Shown: piece after piece, positions 39,463-49,383 of the stretch
Layout: each line of letters begins with the position of its first letter
How positions within the stretch are numbered: position 1 is the first letter of the stretch
The notes under the pieces: model-generated
Told to the model about the DNA's origin: nothing
The model's input: the letters and a program-made list of their open reading frames with translations, nothing else
Database searches by the model: none
Assembly: GCA_015231755.1 (NCBI GenBank)
Contig: JADGAZ010000008.1
Span: 62,001-126,000, forward strand
Direction of reading: 5' to 3'
Origin: Magnetococcales bacterium
GTDB lineage: Bacteria > Pseudomonadota > Magnetococcia > Magnetococcales > Magnetaquicoccaceae
Length of the DNA stretch: 64,000 bases
Program-made: the position numbers and the translations under genes

Positions 39463-40266
39463 CTACTCATCACATTTATTGCGTGACAGATCAACGACAA
39501 TCATGCCGTCAACTTCTGGAAGTTGGCTTCTAAAATCTCGTTCCCAACCATCAGAACCTTCTTCCCCTTTCATGAATGAACGCACATAATCCGGAATTTC
39601 ATTAAAATAGCCTGGGGAATTTGTGTTGCTGTTGTTATATTCTGTTATGGTTTTTGAAAAGCAATCACCAAAGAACATTTGCAGTCCTTTGATTCCATTG
39701 CTGTGCGCCATAGGGCAACAAAACAAACAAGATGCGGGCATGGCATCGTTTAAAAGAACACTCCACCCTATAACTTGTTTTACTCCTTTAATGTATTGAT
39801 TAGAAATAGGTATTGCCTCACTTAAGAAAACACCCTCATCAATCCCTTTCGAGGGCATCCCGCCACATTTTGTCTTGAACGGTTGACTGCCAAAGTGCAA
39901 AGCACTATAGAGTGCATAAAACGGCAAGAGATTCTTAGCATGTGCATCTTTAATAAGTGTATCAATCTGAAGCCCATATTTGTTGGCATAGGCTAAGGAA
40001 GGGTAATTGTCATTTTTGTCAAGGCGTTTAGCTTGCACGCGCAGACCAATTCCTGCACATCCATCTATGAACCACCACTCCCAGTCTGCCCCTGTTGTTT
40101 TTCCCTCTTCCCGTCGCGTAAATTTATGATAACGGACATAAGGAATATGTTTGGTAAGGGAATACAGAAACCAGTCCGTTATGGATTCTTCGCCAACGTT
40201 TGACTGTGAAGACATCCAATCGTAAACTTCTTGACAGACTTTGGTGGCTTGGTCGCACGAAGACAT
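39463..40266 (-). CDS. DUF6615-like protein, possible nuclease-fold orphan
   Basis: A 267-residue protein with the features I associate with DUF6615: an N-terminal ESITDWFLYSL segment, the block TRREEGKTTGADWEWWF with GLRVQAKRLDKNDNYPSL, then a helical part with QIDTLIKDAHAKNLLPFYALY. The arrangement GADWEWWF followed by RVQAKR looks like the D...QxK core of restriction-endonuclease-like folds; catalysis is not shown. The gene is clearly lower in GC and uses AT-rich codons unlike its neighbours, and it lies next to tRNA-Val, both signs of transfer. A cysteine cluster (CLFCC near 190) is notable. The start ATG is at 40266. Confidence 0.6.
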   Translation of the reverse strand: MSSCDQATKVCQEVYDWMSSQSNVGEESITDWFLYSLTKHIPYVRYHKFTRREEGKTTGADWEWWFIDGCAGIGLRVQAKRLDKNDNYPSLAYANKYGLQIDTLIKDAHAKNLLPFYALYSALHFGSQPFKTKCGGMPSKGIDEGVFLSEAIPISNQYIKGVKQVIGWSVLLNDAMPASCLFCCPMAHSNGIKGLQMFFGDCFSKTITEYNNSNTNSPGYFNEIPDYVRSFMKGEEGSDGWERDFRSQLPEVDGMIVVDLSRNKCDE

Positions 40267-40443
40267 ATTGATTTGCCTATATAACTGTGTGCTGGATTAC
40301 ATCAACTGCCCCTATTCAGCAGTCAACTGAAAATTTTAGACTCCCACCCCATTTTTGGGACAGTTTTTGCGATTGCAGTATGGCTTGACCCATGGAGTTC
40401 CGCATACTACCCCTTGAATCTCTTTGGGACTTAAATACAATCC

Positions 40444-40482
40444 CAAAAACGGCCTTCCCAGTATTCCCGGAAAGGCCGTTTA
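40444..40482 (-). terminator. Rho-independent terminator after tRNA-Val
   Basis: On the minus strand AACGGCCTTTCC and GGGAAGGCCGTT form a stem with a short loop, followed by a T-run (GTTTTTGGGA). It lies 14 bases beyond the 3' end of the tRNA and is well formed. Confidence 0.8.
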
Positions 40483-40495
40483 GCGATTCAAAATA

Positions 40496-40570
40496 TGGTG
40501 GGCGGCACAGGGATTGAACCTGTGACCCCTGCCGTGTGAAGGCAGTGCTCTCCCGCTGAGCTAGCCGCCC
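40496..40570 (-). tRNA. tRNA-Val (anticodon CAC)
   Basis: 75 nucleotides including an encoded CCA. Acceptor GGGCGGC/GCCGCCC, D-stem GCTC/GAGC, anticodon stem CTGCC/GGCAG with loop TTCACAC, T-stem ACAGG/CCTGT with loop TTCAATC all pair correctly. The anticodon CAC reads the valine codon GUG. Confidence 0.97.
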
Positions 40571-40731
40571 GCTTGCGGGGAAAGATCGTGGAGCTTTTCT
40601 CGATCTTTCTTGCGGTACAACGTTGAAAAGGATACACCACTCTTCCTCCAAGAGTCAATGAAAATCGTCAGCCTCGCCCATCTCTTCTTGCGGGACCCCC
40701 AAAAGCCAGGGCAGGCGGATTCGGGATCGGT

Positions 40732-43700
40732 TCAGGTGGCGGGTTGCGCAGACAGATGGTGATCCAGACGTCGGATCAGGGTCTGCAAGGTCGCGCCAGC
40801 CTCCACGAAGGCAAAACGATCCAGATTGGTTTCCATTTCCTCCACCAAAACCCGCAGATCCTCCGGGGCATGGGCCATCATGGGTTTCAGAGCCTCGAAC
40901 ATATCCAATCCCTCCCCCGAGGAGACATGGAGAAAGTCGGCCAATCGATGCAACACAGGTCGGATGACCGCCAGATCCAGCGGTTGCGCTTTTTCGTCCC
41001 CCCACGACTGCTGTTCGTGGCACGCCAACAGTCCGATGGATGCCATGACCCGCTTCAACGCTTGGTCGAATTGTGCCAACACCAGGGGCCACCGTTCCCG
41101 GAGATTCTCCTTGATGGCGATTTCCAGTTCCGAGGCCACCACGGACAGCTCCGTGGCGGAAAGATTGCCCGCCAGTCCCTTGATGGAATGGACCAGACGC
41201 TTGACCGGCTCCAGTCCATGTCCTTCGGCCTGCTCCAGGTGGTGACGAATGGTTTCCGTGGCCTGGGCGTGTTCGCGACCAAACGAAAGCAACAACGCAC
41301 GCAACAGCTTGTGATTGCCGTTGACCCGATCCAATGCCCGTGGCACATCAATTCCGGGCAGGATGTCGGGCAAACACGCCGCTCCGGAATCCCCGACCTC
41401 GGGAACGAGAATGGAAATTTCTTCAGGCACCACCCGCGCCATGGGCTTGATCCAGTGCAGCAGCGCTTCGTAAAGCCGACATTTATCAATGGGCTTGGAG
41501 AGATGATCGTTCATCCCCGCCGCCAGACACCGTTCCCGTTCTCCGGCCATGGCGTGGGCGGTCATGGCGACGATGGGCAGATCCCGGGGCAAAGACGAGG
41601 CGCGCATCTGACGGGTGGCCTCATAGCCATCCATGATGGGCATCTGGATGTCCATCAGGACCAGATCATAAGGGGATGCCAAAGCCTTTTCGACCCCCTG
41701 TTGACCATTTTCCGCCGCTTCCACCAGCAGACCGACACCACGCAACAGCTCCTCGGCCACCAGACGGTTGATGGCATGATCTTCCACCAGCAGCACTTTG
41801 GCGCCGCCAATCCGGGCGCGCAATCCTGCCAGATCCATGGGCGTGCCCATACCCCGGTGGGTTTTGGGACACAACGGGGCCGGTGGCAGGGTGGCGGGAT
41901 CCTGACTGGGCAAAAGCACCGTGAAAAAAAACAGACTGCCCTCCTGGGGTATGCTTTCCACCCGCATCTCCCCCCCCATCATGGCCACCAACCGTTTGCA
42001 GATGGTCAAACCCAGACCGGTTCCGCCGTAACGGCGTGTGGTGGAGCCATCCGCCTGCACAAACGGATGAAAAAGTCTGCCGACTTCTTCCGCAGTCATG
42101 CCGATTCCCGTATCCCGCACCGAAAATTCCAATTGTTCCGGGGTGAGATCATCCCGGGCACGCAGCAGACGGGCTGTGACCACGATTTCGCCACGCGGGG
42201 TGAACTTCAAGGCGTTGGCGACCAGATTGATCAGGATCTGTTCCAACCGGTAGGGATCCCCGATCACCCGGGGGGGAGAGTCGCCGATCCAGTGCAGGGT
42301 CAGCCGCAACCCCTTCTCCTCCGCCTGCCCCCGGAACAGATCCGACAGCCGATCCAGCAACTCCCGTGGCGAAAAGAGAACCGTTTCCACTTCCAGTTTG
42401 CCGGCCTCGATCTTGGAGAAGTCGAGGATGTCATTGATGATCCGCAGCAACAAATGCGAAGAGTCGGCGATCTGCCGCAGGTAGAAATGCGAACGGGGAT
42501 CCGTGGGATGCTGCAATCCCAGATCGGTCAAACCGATGATGGCATTCATCGGAGTACGGATTTCATGGCTCATGTTGGCCAGGAATTCACTTTTGGTGCG
42601 GCTGGCGGCTTCGGCCTGCTCCTTGGCCTGTTCCAGAGTGGTCATGTTCTCCTTGAGGGCCAAATCCTTGAGGTGCAGACTGGAAGCCATATGATTGAAA
42701 GCATGACCCAGTTCGGCGAACACGTCTCCGGATTCCAGATGGATGCGATGTTCCAGACGTCCCTGAGCAAACTGTTCGGCGCCAATACGCAACTGCTGGG
42801 TTCGTTCTTTGATGATTTTCTTCAGAAACAGGACAATCAGGACAAACAGAACCAGACCCTCCACGGAAAGCAGCATGAACAGCTTCTGATTCCAACTCCC
42901 GACAGCCATCACATTCTCTTCGACGCGCCCCAAATAGTCGCCCATTTCCTGCTTCATGGCGTCGATGGTGATTTCAAGATCCTGCCAGGAACGCAAGGCA
43001 CCCTTTTTCGCCCGTTCCGCCGGATCGGCCCGATAGTTCCCGAGTTGCACCTCCTCGTGATAACGCAGCAATCCGGCATGAAACCGTCTCAGATCCTTCT
43101 CAAGACCATTCAGCCAATCCGGATCGGTCCACTCCTTGGATTGGGCGATCTGCTGGAACTCCTGAAACTGGGCGAAAGCCAGTTCCATCTCCCGGATCCC
43201 CTCTTCCAGATCCACCTCCGGTCGATTCAGATAACGCTTGAGCGCCTGTTCCAGATCCAAAAAAACAGAACGGCTGGCATGACTGCGTAACCGCACCGGT
43301 TCCGGCACCTCCTGAAGACGATTATCCGGGATGATCCCGAACAGGCTCTCCCGAAAGGCCGACAGTTTCTGTTCGATCTGGGAGACCTGAGCCATATGGA
43401 TTGCGCTGGTCAACTCCCGGCGCATATCCACCTGTTTGTCCTGATACTGCACCAACGCGACCCGCAAAACCGACAACGCCTCGCTGGGAATGACGGGGGG
43501 AAACAGCAGACCCGCGGTGTGCAGATCCTGTTCGAGTTGCCGGACCTGTTGCTCAAAACCATCCAGGGAGTCCAGAATCGACTTGAAAAACGGGGGTTCC
43601 GTCTGACTGGTCATCAGAAAGGCGGCATGGGCTCCGCGGAGATGATCGTGGACTTGTTGCAGGCGTTTGAGTTGGGGGGCGTGAAAATTGATCAGGGTGT

Positions 43701-43830
43701 GGAGCGCCGCGTTGCTCTGACTGCTGTTGCGGTAGGCGATCACCACCACCGAAACCAGAATCACAAACAACAACGCAAAACCGATATTCTGGGCCGTACC
43801 GTATGGAAGACGCCACAAACGGACAATCAT
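40732..43830 (-). CDS. Hybrid sensor histidine kinase (HAMP-HisKA-HATPase-REC-HPt)
   Basis: A 1032-residue inner-membrane kinase. Order: TM helix (about 12-32), long periplasmic helical sensor domain (about 35-300, four-helix type), a second TM (about 315-335), HAMP, coiled coil, HisKA with [12 protein letters not shown], HATPase (about 520-640; with [22 protein letters not shown]), a receiver ([13 protein letters not shown] ... [16 protein letters not shown]) and a C-terminal HPt ([12 protein letters not shown]). A complete internal phosphorelay is therefore present. I took the ATG at 43830; a TTG at 43911 would overlap the acyl-carrier gene. It follows the ACP gene by 53 bases and could be cotranscribed with that cluster. 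Confidence 0.9.
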   Translation of the reverse strand: MIVRLWRLPYGTAQNIGFALLFVILVSVVVIAYRNSSQSNAALHTLINFHAPQLKRLQQVHDHLRGAHAAFLMTSQTEPPFFKSILDSLDGFEQQVRQLEQDLHTAGLLFPPVIPSEALSVLRVALVQYQDKQVDMRRELTSAIHMAQVSQIEQKLSAFRESLFGIIPDNRLQEVPEPVRLRSHASRSVFLDLEQALKRYLNRPEVDLEEGIREMELAFAQFQEFQQIAQSKEWTDPDWLNGLEKDLRRFHAGLLRYHEEVQLGNYRADPAERAKKGALRSWQDLEITIDAMKQEMGDYLGRVEENVMAVGSWNQKLFMLLSVEGLVLFVLIVLFLKKIIKERTQQLRIGAEQFAQGRLEHRIHLESGDVFAELGHAFNHMASSLHLKDLALKENMTTLEQAKEQAEAASRTKSEFLANMSHEIRTPMNAIIGLTDLGLQHPTDPRSHFYLRQIADSSHLLLRIINDILDFSKIEAGKLEVETVLFSPRELLDRLSDLFRGQAEEKGLRLTLHWIGDSPPRVIGDPYRLEQILINLVANALKFTPRGEIVVTARLLRARDDLTPEQLEFSVRDTGIGMTAEEVGRLFHPFVQADGSTTRRYGGTGLGLTICKRLVAMMGGEMRVESIPQEGSLFFFTVLLPSQDPATLPPAPLCPKTHRGMGTPMDLAGLRARIGGAKVLLVEDHAINRLVAEELLRGVGLLVEAAENGQQGVEKALASPYDLVLMDIQMPIMDGYEATRQMRASSLPRDLPIVAMTAHAMAGERERCLAAGMNDHLSKPIDKCRLYEALLHWIKPMARVVPEEISILVPEVGDSGAACLPDILPGIDVPRALDRVNGNHKLLRALLLSFGREHAQATETIRHHLEQAEGHGLEPVKRLVHSIKGLAGNLSATELSVVASELEIAIKENLRERWPLVLAQFDQALKRVMASIGLLACHEQQSWGDEKAQPLDLAVIRPVLHRLADFLHVSSGEGLDMFEALKPMMAHAPEDLRVLVEEMETNLDRFAFVEAGATLQTLIRRLDHHLSAQPAT

Positions 43831-43883
43831 GCTCAATCCGGGATCCCGGCGAGAAGACGAGTCATGGCGATACGCGACCGGTT

Positions 43884-44108
43884 TCACAACTTCGACTGAA
43901 TGATCTGGCAAATGTCATAAAAGGAGGTCATGGATTCCATTTCATCCACCTCCAGGGTCACGCCGAACTCCTGTTCCAACGCCAGGCACAAATTGAGATG
44001 GTTGAACGAATCCCAGCCATCCACCTCTTCCATAGCGGTGGAGTCGTCAATCCGGGCGGGATTCAGATTCAGCAGATCGGCCATCAGTTGTTTGATCTGT
44101 TCTTCCAT
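43884..44108 (-). CDS. Acyl carrier protein (FkbH-associated)
   Basis: A 74-residue ACP. The phosphopantetheine serine is in [11 protein letters not shown] (typically D-S-L; here D-S-F), after an acidic helix ([15 protein letters not shown]). Its start overlaps the end of the FkbH-like gene by 62 bases (an internal ATG at 44084 would reduce the overlap). FkbH proteins load a glyceryl unit from 1,3-bisphosphoglycerate onto such ACPs. Confidence 0.85.
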   Translation of the reverse strand: MEEQIKQLMADLLNLNPARIDDSTAMEEVDGWDSFNHLNLCLALEQEFGVTLEVDEMESMTSFYDICQIIQSKL

Positions 44109-46002
44109 GGTCGGCTCCAATCCGGGTGATCCACGGCGGTGTGGCGACATCGCCGCAGGTAAGGTCCAATTCCCAAAGAGTTTCGCCTTGATTGGCGTTT
44201 TCAGGGGCCACGGACGAACGAATGAATCCATGGTCCGGATAAAGGTTTTCTGCCGGGACATTCCTGGCCGTGGGAATGAAACAGCCCCGGATGCGCCGAC
44301 GGTTCAGGCGACGCGCTCCTTTGCACAATTCGGCCAGCATGGCGGTTTCGATGGTGCGTCCGATGACCCGGCAACTCAGCAAAAAGGTCTCCACCTCCAG
44401 GGTCTCCTGGTCGTCCAGACCTCTGGCCATCATCAAACCCACCACCCCGTTGTCGCCGAAACGATCCGTCACCCGCACGCCGTACACCAGCCAATCCGGA
44501 TCGTTTAGGCGTCTGGCCACCTCTTCTTCGGAATGGCGCCGGGTGGTGAGGTTGAATTGATTGGTTTTCTGGGTCAACTGGGCCGCACGGGCCACGGTGG
44601 TGGCGGTCACCGGAACGATCTCCACCCCCATCTCCAGACTGATATAATATTCCTGCAACGAACCACTCGCCATTTTCAACGCCTCGGCCTGATCCCGTTG
44701 TGCGTAAAGGGCGCTGCGGTTACGATCCTCCGCCGATACGGTCAAGGCATCGAACCAGCCGGGTTCAAGAATGGCCTCCACCGCCTCTTCGGGCCGGGCC
44801 GGAAATACGATCACGGTCACCATGGGCAAGGCGGCCCGCACTTCGGCGCACTCCACCGGGTTGTCGTCCACGAAAACCAGATGTTCCAGACCGATGTTAA
44901 GCCCCTGGGCAATAGCCCGCAAGGATTGGGACTTGGGTTGCCAATGAATCTCCTGCCGGGCGAAATGGTGAGGCTTGAGCAGCATGGCCGGATGATCCCG
45001 GAACACCTCCGCCACATCCTGGGGATTGTTTTTACTGGCAATGGCCAACAAAATCCCTCGGCTGTGAAGTTGCAACAAAACCCGCTGATAGGCCAGATGG
45101 GCGCTGCCCGGATAGTCCGGGCCCAGCTTGAGGCCATGGAGACCATCCTCCCCCACGATTCCCCCCCACAAGGTGTTGTCCAAGTCGGTGACCAGACATT
45201 TCCGGGTCAGACCCGCCGCGGCCCGCAAATATTTCAGATACTCCCCGGCCAAGCGGGGCAACATCGGGGCGGCGATGGGGGCTTTGGCCAGATGGGCCAT
45301 GCGCCGGTCGAACCACCGTTCCGTCCCGCAGCGGGCCACCAGACCGGAGTAGTCCACCACATGCAGACCCCGTGCGGCCCGAGCCCGCTCCAGCAAGGCG
45401 GCGCGCACTCCCTGGATCACCTCGGCGGCACCCGGCCCGTTCATCCCCTCCAGAATTCCCCAGGCCCGCTCCCTCGGCCCCACCAGATCGTGAATCAGCA
45501 ACAGCGCCTCGCAACGACTCCGAAAGGCAGTGATCAACGGATCGATCACCCCCATGGCCGCCGCGACCCCGTTCTCCACCGCAGAAGCCGGCAGAATCCC
45601 CCCGTCTTCATACAGATGGGGCAACAACCGTTCCCCCTCGATGGCGAGGATCACCACATCCGGCTTGAAGGCGTAAAGTCCGCTGTCGGGATTTAAAATC
45701 TCCTGGTGGTACTGGGCAAAGCCCGACACATGCCACACCACCCGCACCCCATGGGCCAACCCCAGGGCCAACAGGGCATCTTGCATGAAATCAATCGAAA
45801 AAGAGGCCAGAACCGCAACCCGCAGCGTCTTGAGTCCCAACGCCCCTTCCGGCAATTCACGGGCGACCCGGGCCACCACGCGCCAACGTCCCGCCTCTTC
45901 TCCCCGGGTCAGATAGTCCAAGGCGGCATTGCGGGTTTCAAAGATACGGTTCTGCTCCAGAGCGGTCAGAAACGCCTTGCGTGCTTCACGGATCATAACC
46001 AT
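44047..46002 (-). CDS. FkbH-like HAD-superfamily protein with acyltransferase-like domains
   Basis: A 651-residue protein. The N-terminal half (to about 290) is a SGNH-like region (VVILAIEGERLLP, LLIHDLVGP). The HAD/FkbH domain starts at KCLVTDLDNTLWGGIVGEDG (DxDxT-type motif DLDNT), and continues with IASKNNPQDV and VFVDDNPVEC. A C-terminal GNAT-like part ends the protein (TDRFGDNGVVGLMMA). FkbH-type proteins transfer a glyceryl or acyl unit from a phosphorylated donor to an ACP; here the ACP is encoded immediately downstream. AAGGA precedes the ATG at 46002 by four bases; the ATG at 45996 is an alternative. It overlaps the AAC(3) gene by 17 bases. Confidence 0.85.
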   Translation of the reverse strand: MVMIREARKAFLTALEQNRIFETRNAALDYLTRGEEAGRWRVVARVARELPEGALGLKTLRVAVLASFSIDFMQDALLALGLAHGVRVVWHVSGFAQYHQEILNPDSGLYAFKPDVVILAIEGERLLPHLYEDGGILPASAVENGVAAAMGVIDPLITAFRSRCEALLLIHDLVGPRERAWGILEGMNGPGAAEVIQGVRAALLERARAARGLHVVDYSGLVARCGTERWFDRRMAHLAKAPIAAPMLPRLAGEYLKYLRAAAGLTRKCLVTDLDNTLWGGIVGEDGLHGLKLGPDYPGSAHLAYQRVLLQLHSRGILLAIASKNNPQDVAEVFRDHPAMLLKPHHFARQEIHWQPKSQSLRAIAQGLNIGLEHLVFVDDNPVECAEVRAALPMVTVIVFPARPEEAVEAILEPGWFDALTVSAEDRNRSALYAQRDQAEALKMASGSLQEYYISLEMGVEIVPVTATTVARAAQLTQKTNQFNLTTRRHSEEEVARRLNDPDWLVYGVRVTDRFGDNGVVGLMMARGLDDQETLEVETFLLSCRVIGRTIETAMLAELCKGARRLNRRRIRGCFIPTARNVPAENLYPDHGFIRSSVAPENANQGETLWELDLTCGDVATPPWITRIGADHGRTDQTTDGRSAESESRPD

Positions 46003-46840
46003 AGCGTCCTTGCGCCGCCATTTCGCTGAAAGTGGCCAGCACGTCGCGGGCATCCAGGCACAACAGCTCCGCCCCCCCCAGGCGGGCATGACGCCACCCC
46101 CCGCGCCGTTTGAGATCCGGCACCAAGCGTGAAATGCGCCGTTTTCGGGAGATCTCCGGGTCGAAAAGTCGGGTAACCGTCACCACCGTCCCGGATGGGG
46201 TGCGGGATGACAATCGAAACGATTCACGGGTGAAGGGCGAGAAGGGCAGATGTTCTTCCAGGAGCGCCTCGGCGGCGTGGAAAAAGGTCATGGATTCGAT
46301 GGACGCCCCCAGAAACAGAATCTTGCCGTTTTCCGCCAGCAATCCGGCATACGGGGAACCGGCTCCGCAGGGGGTGGAACAGTTGGGGTGATCGCGACAA
46401 AAGGCGTCCGCCCGCTCCCCCCAGGCCGCCACCGAATGGGTGGGATGAATGCTGCGCACCACCCCCGGAGAGCGACGGAACAGCTCGGTAAGCAGTCCGG
46501 AGCGGGAAGGCGTGGCCCGCAGGTCAAACACACTCCCGGCCCGGGCCCACTCCACCGCCGTGCCGGTAAAGGGCAAAGTGGGCATGAACAGCAATCCGGA
46601 CGGTCCCACCACCTCTTGCAACACCTGGAGAATGTCACTGCTTTTCCCGGTGAAGGCCTCCAGACGATCCAGGGAAGAGTGAACCAGCAGGCAATCCCCG
46701 GTGTGAATTCCCAGACCCGTCAGGGTCTGTTTCAGGGCTTCCGGACCGAATCCCTGCCAGCGCCGGAGCCAGGCCAGACGGTGTTTTTTCCAGGCTCCCT
46801 TGACGAACCGTTTGCAACGGGCCGCAAAAGGACGAATCAT
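45986..46840 (-). CDS. AAC(3)-family (aminoglycoside 3-N-acetyltransferase-like) protein
   Basis: A 284-residue protein of the Antibiotic_NAT fold: DCLLVHSSLDRLEAF near residue 50, GLLFMPTLPFTG, DLRATPSRSGLLTELFRRSPGVVRSIHPTHSVAAWG and CGAGSPYAGLLAENGKILFLG are family landmarks. In glycan and FkbH clusters members of this family acylate amino sugars or move acyl groups, so it should not be read as a resistance gene. ATGA overlap with the upstream alpha/alpha-barrel gene indicates coupling. Confidence 0.85.
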   Translation of the reverse strand: MIRPFAARCKRFVKGAWKKHRLAWLRRWQGFGPEALKQTLTGLGIHTGDCLLVHSSLDRLEAFTGKSSDILQVLQEVVGPSGLLFMPTLPFTGTAVEWARAGSVFDLRATPSRSGLLTELFRRSPGVVRSIHPTHSVAAWGERADAFCRDHPNCSTPCGAGSPYAGLLAENGKILFLGASIESMTFFHAAEALLEEHLPFSPFTRESFRLSSRTPSGTVVTVTRLFDPEISRKRRISRLVPDLKRRGGWRHARLGGAELLCLDARDVLATFSEMAAQGRYGYDP

Positions 46841-48132
46841 GCCCGCCCCTCGATGATCCGGTCTTGCAACAGCAGGGCATCCAGGAGGTACTTGGTGGCC
46901 CAGTTGGGAAAGCCGGCGGGTTGGTACTCCCCCAGAAACATGGGAAACGATCCGGCCAAAGCCCCGCGCATGGGGGAGGACGGAACACCGATCACCTGCA
47001 ATCCCTTGAGAAAATCCAACAAACGATGACCCGCCTCCAGAAAAATGCCGTCCCCCAGAATTTGGAACAGTCGGAAACAGACCACCGCCAGTTGGGCATT
47101 GCCCGTGAGGCAGGAACTGAAAGAGGCGGGGCTCCAGTCCGCGTGAAACCGGCCCGGCAAAAAACCATCCGGAGAGAGGACATCGATGATCGGCAGCATG
47201 CCCCGACGGGCAGACTCGATCAGGGCGGTATCTCCGGCGGCGATGCCGGTTTCCAGCAGTCCCTGGAGGGTATAGCCGATGGTATGGGTCAAGGGGGCCT
47301 CGTCCCGTTCGAGGCAGTTGTGGGGAAACCAGCCATTGGACCGTTGCAGACGCATGGAGGCCCGGGCGATGCGCACCGCGGCTTGCTGACAGTTCGGATC
47401 CTGGACCAGGGTGCCGAACTGGTGCAATCCCCAGGCGCACAGACAGTTGTAGGTCTTGATGGGCCGATCGACGACAAACTGGCCATGGGTGCGCAAGTGG
47501 CCATCCCGATCCATGTCGGCGAGGAGGAAATCGGCGGCGCGTCGGGCGGCCTGTTCGATACGGGGATCGGGTTCGTGTTTCAGAAGGGCGGCAAAACCCT
47601 GGAGCACCATGCCGGTATTGAACACCGCCGGCCGTTGACGGGCCGGCGTGGTGATGGCACCGCTCTGCACCGCCCCGGAGGCCATTTGCACCTCTGCCTC
47701 CCAGTGAGCCATGGCCAAAGCCCGCTCCCGCATCAGGGCATCGGAAAACCGAATGGCGTAATCGAGCAACGAGACGATGATATAACCCGTGGTCTCCGGA
47801 TAGGATGGCCGCCAGCCATTGCCCAAAGGGGAGCGTTCCAACGGGTCGCAGGGGTAATAGCCCATGGAGACCCCATCATCCGGGGTGCTTTCCCAGGCGC
47901 GGATCAGCCATTCGGCGGCGGCATGGGCCCTCTGGCGACAGGCTCCGTCCACGGGTTGCACCCCGTTGGTCATGAAACGGATCTGATCGTTCCAGGCCAG
48001 CCACGCAAATTCGGCCTGACCCGGAAGTCGGCCCAGACGGGCGAGGTGTTCACAAAAGGCCCAATAGTGCTCCTTGAACGGGCGGGCCCGGAGACGACTG
48101 GATACAATACGTGGTATGGCGAGCGGATGCAT
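46837..48132 (-). CDS. Alpha/alpha-barrel (terpene-cyclase/glycosidase-like) protein of unknown activity
   Basis: A 431-residue protein with a repetitive helical pattern typical of (alpha/alpha)6 barrels: NGWRPSYPETTGYIIVSLLDYA (about 105), FNTGMVLQGFAALL (about 170), SNGWFPHNCLE with LTHTIGYTLQGLLETG (about 265), and FSSCLTGNAQLAVVCFRLFQ (about 345). Conserved aromatic and acidic residues line these loops. Relatives are annotated as prenyltransferase-like or hypothetical. The real substrate is not evident from sequence. It starts 27 bases after the MaoC-SDR gene and overlaps the AAC(3) gene (ATGA). Confidence 0.6.
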   Translation of the reverse strand: MHPLAIPRIVSSRLRARPFKEHYWAFCEHLARLGRLPGQAEFAWLAWNDQIRFMTNGVQPVDGACRQRAHAAAEWLIRAWESTPDDGVSMGYYPCDPLERSPLGNGWRPSYPETTGYIIVSLLDYAIRFSDALMRERALAMAHWEAEVQMASGAVQSGAITTPARQRPAVFNTGMVLQGFAALLKHEPDPRIEQAARRAADFLLADMDRDGHLRTHGQFVVDRPIKTYNCLCAWGLHQFGTLVQDPNCQQAAVRIARASMRLQRSNGWFPHNCLERDEAPLTHTIGYTLQGLLETGIAAGDTALIESARRGMLPIIDVLSPDGFLPGRFHADWSPASFSSCLTGNAQLAVVCFRLFQILGDGIFLEAGHRLLDFLKGLQVIGVPSSPMRGALAGSFPMFLGEYQPAGFPNWATKYLLDALLLQDRIIEGRA

Positions 48133-48159
48133 GGGCGAGCCGATGGTAAACGGTATTTT

Positions 48160-49383
48160 TCAGGGCATGACTTGTCCGCCGGTCAGGGGCAGATCCACCC
48201 CTGTGAGGAAGGCGGCCCCTTCTCCGAGGAGAAATGCCACGGTACGGGCCACGTCTTCCGGGGTTCCCAGACGACGCAACGGAGTGCGACCGATTTCGCT
48301 TTTGAAGATACGTTCGTTCAAATGTTCGGTCATGTCGGTACGGAGCAATCCGGGGGAGACGGTATTGACCCGGATTCCCTCTTCGGCCCACTCCACGGCC
48401 AGTGCCTTGGAGAATCCCTTGAGGGCATATTTGGCCGCGACATAATCGGCCATCTGGGCGGGCGGGGCATCCCAGACCACCTGGGACAGAATATTGACCA
48501 CGGATCCGCCACTGTTTTTGAGATGCGGAAAAGCCTGACGACACACCTGATGGACCGCCTTGAGTTGAAAATCCAGGTGGTGCATGAACTGGGACCATTC
48601 CAGATCCCGCATCGGACGATGAAAAATCTCCCCGGAGGCGGCATTGACCACGGCGTCGAGGCGGGCGAACCGTTTGAGGGCAAGCTGGAACAACCGTTCC
48701 ACGGCGTTGCCTTCCCGCAGGTCGGCCTGGATGGCGAAAGCCTCGCCACCGGCCTCACCGATTTTTTGGACCATTCGTGCGGCCTTTTCCTCGTTTTGGA
48801 AGTAGTGGATCCCCACCGCCCAGCCGGAAGCGGCCAGCAAGGTGGCGATGGCCGATCCCACTCCCCCCGTGGCGCCGGTGATCAACACGCACTTTTGGCC
48901 GACGGGAAGCGGGTCGCACTGTTCCGGGGTCGGATTGGGGGATTCCGGAAGGGCTTCGTGATCGCGAATCTTGACCCGGGCCATGCCCCCCACCGCCACC
49001 TGATCCTCGGCGTTGCGAATCTCCGTGGAAAGCAAAATGGTCTGGGTGGTGGGATTCTTGCCGATGACCCGGGCCAGGGCGGTGACGCACTCCCCCACCC
49101 GCACCGGTCGCCGGAAGGCCAGATCCTGGGCCAGATACAAGGCGTTGCGGCCTGGAATCCGCATGCCGACCAACTGGGAAAAAAGCGCGGCCAACAGCAT
49201 GCCGTGGACCACCCGGCCCTCGAAGCCGGAAGCGACGGCATAGTCTTGATCCATGTGCAACGGACTGAAGTCACCACTGACTTGCGCGAAATGGTCCACA
49301 TCGGCGGCGGCAAAGGTCTTTTCCAAACGGAACGTGTCGCCCACTTGAATCTGATGGAAGGTCAATTCATCGCAAAGGTGCAT
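48160..49383 (-). CDS. MaoC dehydratase - short-chain reductase fusion
   Basis: A 407-residue fusion: an N-terminal hot-dog MaoC/PhaJ-like hydratase (residues 1-135; catalytic Asp/His in DFSPLHMDQDYA, with GFEGRVVHGMLLAALFS), a short linker, and a FabG-type SDR domain with the glycine-rich TGATGGVGSAIA (about 165), catalytic YVAAKYALKGFS (Tyr-x3-Lys) and a C-terminal GVDLPLTGGQVMP. It could hydrate and reduce (or the reverse) a 3-hydroxyacyl chain on CoA or ACP. The ATG at 49383 is used; a TTG at 49404 would add seven residues. No clear ribosome site. First gene of the 49.4-43.9 kb unit. Confidence 0.88.
   Translation of the reverse strand: MHLCDELTFHQIQVGDTFRLEKTFAAADVDHFAQVSGDFSPLHMDQDYAVASGFEGRVVHGMLLAALFSQLVGMRIPGRNALYLAQDLAFRRPVRVGECVTALARVIGKNPTTQTILLSTEIRNAEDQVAVGGMARVKIRDHEALPESPNPTPEQCDPLPVGQKCVLITGATGGVGSAIATLLAASGWAVGIHYFQNEEKAARMVQKIGEAGGEAFAIQADLREGNAVERLFQLALKRFARLDAVVNAASGEIFHRPMRDLEWSQFMHHLDFQLKAVHQVCRQAFPHLKNSGGSVVNILSQVVWDAPPAQMADYVAAKYALKGFSKALAVEWAEEGIRVNTVSPGLLRTDMTEHLNERIFKSEIGRTPLRRLGTPEDVARTVAFLLGEGAAFLTGVDLPLTGGQVMP

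Noticed and set aside
40320-40400. Insertion-sequence end near CCCATTTTTGGGACAG
   Set aside because: Only a short AT-rich stretch that feels IS-like; no transposase, no target duplication seen.
40316-40651. Minus-strand frame across tRNA-Val
   Set aside because: It is read through the tRNA and its terminator; no gene.
45986-46840. Aminoglycoside resistance gene
   Set aside because: Family match only; the genomic context (FkbH, ACP) points to acyl transfer in biosynthesis, and resistance cannot be read from sequence.
45986-47440. 200-residue N-terminal extension of the AAC(3)-type gene
   Set aside because: The upstream part is Pro/Gly/Arg-rich shadow sequence inside the barrel gene; the family begins after the ATG at 46840, which overlaps that gene's stop.
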